A stretch of DNA of 14,510 bases, taken from ZC4RG35 sp041747855 (GTDB lineage: Bacteria > Actinomycetota > Acidimicrobiia > Spongiisociales > ZC4RG35). Positions 13,470 through 14,510 of the stretch are shown one piece after another. Numbering within the stretch: position 1 is the first letter of the stretch; each line of letters opens with the position of its first letter. The notes beneath the pieces were generated by a model, which made no database searches, was not told where the DNA came from, and worked only from the letters and a program-made list of their open reading frames with translations. The position numbers were made by a program, and so were the translations under genes. The DNA lies in NCBI GenBank assembly GCA_041747855.1, contig JBGTEJ010000075.1, forward strand, positions 1 to 14,510. The letters are read 5' to 3'.

Positions 13470-13497
13470 ATTGTATCCGGAAGCCGGGGGTCCGCAA
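13470..13497 (-). promoter_or_regulatory. Promoter of rplJ-rplL
   Basis: On the minus strand TTGCGG (13497-13492) and TACAAT (13475-13470) are spaced by 16 bp, the best sigma-70-like promoter in the window. The transcript would start near 13462, giving a leader of about 130 nt that contains the L10 motif. It overlaps the upstream region of the divergent hydrolase gene. Confidence 0.75.
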
Positions 13498-13504
13498 TTC
13501 GACC

Positions 13505-13510
13505 TAATGT
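13505..13510 (+). promoter_or_regulatory. Putative -10 element of the alpha/beta hydrolase gene (leaderless)
   Basis: TAATGT is followed by exactly 7 nt and the ATG at 13518. It lies 8 bp from the -35 of the divergent rplJ promoter, so the two polymerase sites overlap. Confidence 0.55.
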
Positions 13511-13517
13511 GCGGTCG

Positions 13518-14315
13518 ATGGAATCAGGCTTCATCAAAGTCGACGGCTGCGACATCTTCACCCAGAACGTCGACGGAGGGAGGAGGAATGTCCTCTTTCT
13601 ACACGCCGGGGTGGCCGACTCCCGGATGTGGAACGACCAAATGGCAAACCTGGCAGGAATCCGGCTGATCCGGCACGACATGAGGGGATATGGGCAGAGC
13701 GGATTGGGGTCAGAGCCGTACACCAACCATGGCGACGCTCTGACGGTGCTCGACCGCCTCGATGCGGACACGGCGGTCATCGTGGGCTGTTCGGCGGGAG
13801 CCAATACGGCATTGCAGTTTGCCAGACATTCTCCAGAGCGGGTGGAAGGGCTGATTCTGGTGGGTGCTGACGCACCGGGGTTCGATCCCGGGATTCAATA
13901 CCAATCACCGGAGTGGCCAGAGGTGGTCGAGGCTTTCGAAGCCGGAGATTTCCAGCGGGTCGCTCAACTCGAAGCGGAGATCTGGCTTGCCGGGAGGGAA
14001 AGATCATGTAGCCAGATTGATCCTCGTCTTGTGGACTTGTTCATCGAAATGGATCTGATCGCACTCGGTAATGAGACAGCAAGAGAGGAACTCGAAGCCT
14101 CCGAACCCCTGGTCGACATTCCGGCAGTGGACTCCCCTGTGCTAGTCATCGCGGGGGCAAGGGATCTACCACAGCTCGTCGCCGCCGCCGGTCATCTGGC
14201 AGACGTGCTGAGCGAAAGATCGGCAGTGATCGTCGCGGACTCGGGCCACCTTCCGTCGATGGACCGCCCTGAGTTCTTCAACAGGCTTCTCGCGGAGTTT
14301 CTCGCCTCGATCTAG
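13518..14315 (+). CDS. Alpha/beta hydrolase
   Basis: This 265-aa protein has the alpha/beta hydrolase fold seen in esterases, haloperoxidase-like and 3-oxoadipate lactonase-like enzymes. The oxyanion-loop segment is VLFLHAGVADSRMWNDQ (25-41), followed by RHDMRGYGQSG (52-62). The nucleophile elbow is GCSAG (90-94, S92). The acid is probably D216 in VLVIAGARDLP and the base H244 in DSGHLPSMDRPEFFN. A helical cap occupies about 125-195. There is no signal peptide. The triad is intact but the substrate cannot be read from the sequence. I chose ATG 13518 because TAATGT lies 7 nt before it; the GTG at 13509 falls inside that hexamer. Nothing links its function to the neighbouring ribosomal genes. 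Confidence 0.85.
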   Translation: MESGFIKVDGCDIFTQNVDGGRRNVLFLHAGVADSRMWNDQMANLAGIRLIRHDMRGYGQSGLGSEPYTNHGDALTVLDRLDADTAVIVGCSAGANTALQFARHSPERVEGLILVGADAPGFDPGIQYQSPEWPEVVEAFEAGDFQRVAQLEAEIWLAGRERSCSQIDPRLVDLFIEMDLIALGNETAREELEASEPLVDIPAVDSPVLVIAGARDLPQLVAAAGHLADVLSERSAVIVADSGHLPSMDRPEFFNRLLAEFLASI

Positions 14316-14510
14316 CCGAATTTCCAGTTTCTCCCTGGACAGCCGAGGCCCGGCGCGCCACACTAGGGGTAGTTGACAACAGGGGGTTTCCGCGTGCTGG
14401 GTGGGACTTCTGACCGCCCCCGCCCCAAACCCGGACTCGATAAGTGAGGGCCGCTTGGCGAGGAGAGACCAGACCCCTACCCTGGTCCACAGAGACTCCT
14501 CGACCTCGTG
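14316..14510. other. Right-edge non-coding stretch
   Basis: No ORF with family resemblance is visible in these 195 bases on either strand. A TTGACA occurs at 14373-14378 but lacks a TAnnnT at the right distance. A nested inverted repeat lies at 14459-14502: CGAGGAG with CTCCTCG outside, GACCAG with CTGGTC inside. A gene may begin beyond the window. Confidence 0.5.

Noticed and set aside
14373..14378. TTGACA as a promoter -35
   Set aside because: No TAnnnT-like -10 occurs 16-18 bp downstream and no gene start follows within the window.
1..14510. A previously undescribed multi-gene system such as defence, mobile element or biosynthetic cluster
   Set aside because: All well-recognised genes are housekeeping functions in separate units; the unassigned proteins (GroES-like, HIT-like, hydrolase, ATP-grasp) are not adjacent to each other in a way that suggests one system.

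Overview
The window is GC-rich, ordinary bacterial chromosome carrying housekeeping genes. Several features point to Actinomycetota, perhaps an Acidimicrobiia-like lineage: the polyphosphate glucokinase, the HIT-like protein type, the VOC type of the pseudogene, frequent leaderless starts and high GC at third codon positions. The phylum call is moderately sure and the class call is only a guess. I see no insertion sequence, CRISPR array, prophage, tRNA or rRNA, and no defence or biosynthetic cluster. The novelty is in gene control and small oddities, not in a new multi-gene system.

Layout from left to right: (1) the start of an ATP-grasp-type protein (minus strand, runs off the left edge), divergent from nfuA, an Fe-S cluster carrier (plus). 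(2) A roughly 440-bp gap holding a VOC/glyoxalase-family pseudogene with an internal deletion and a frame change. (3) maeB, a malic enzyme fused to a phosphotransacetylase-like domain (minus), divergent from a 100-aa GroES-like small protein, followed by the ribosome-associated GTPase hflX (plus). (4) ppgK (minus) and gnd (plus), divergent from a 46-bp spacer; both feed hexose-phosphate and pentose-phosphate metabolism. (5) serB (minus) and pepN (plus), divergent from a 99-bp spacer with mirror-image promoter arms. (6) A HIT-like protein (minus) whose end overlaps the pepN end tail-to-tail. (7) The rplJ-rplL ribosomal stalk operon (minus) with a clear promoter, an L10-type autoregulatory leader, a hairpin that could mask the rplJ ribosome-binding site, and an intrinsic terminator after rplL. 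(8) An alpha/beta hydrolase (plus), divergent from rplJ, then 195 bp without a recognisable gene.

A recurring pattern is a TAnnnT hexamer 6-8 nt before the start codon at eight genes, without a Shine-Dalgarno sequence. This indicates leaderless transcription and also settles several start sites. Shine-Dalgarno sequences appear instead at rplJ, rplL, pepN (TTG start) and the VOC pseudogene. Most genes therefore look like single-gene units in divergent pairs; rplJ-rplL is the only clear operon.
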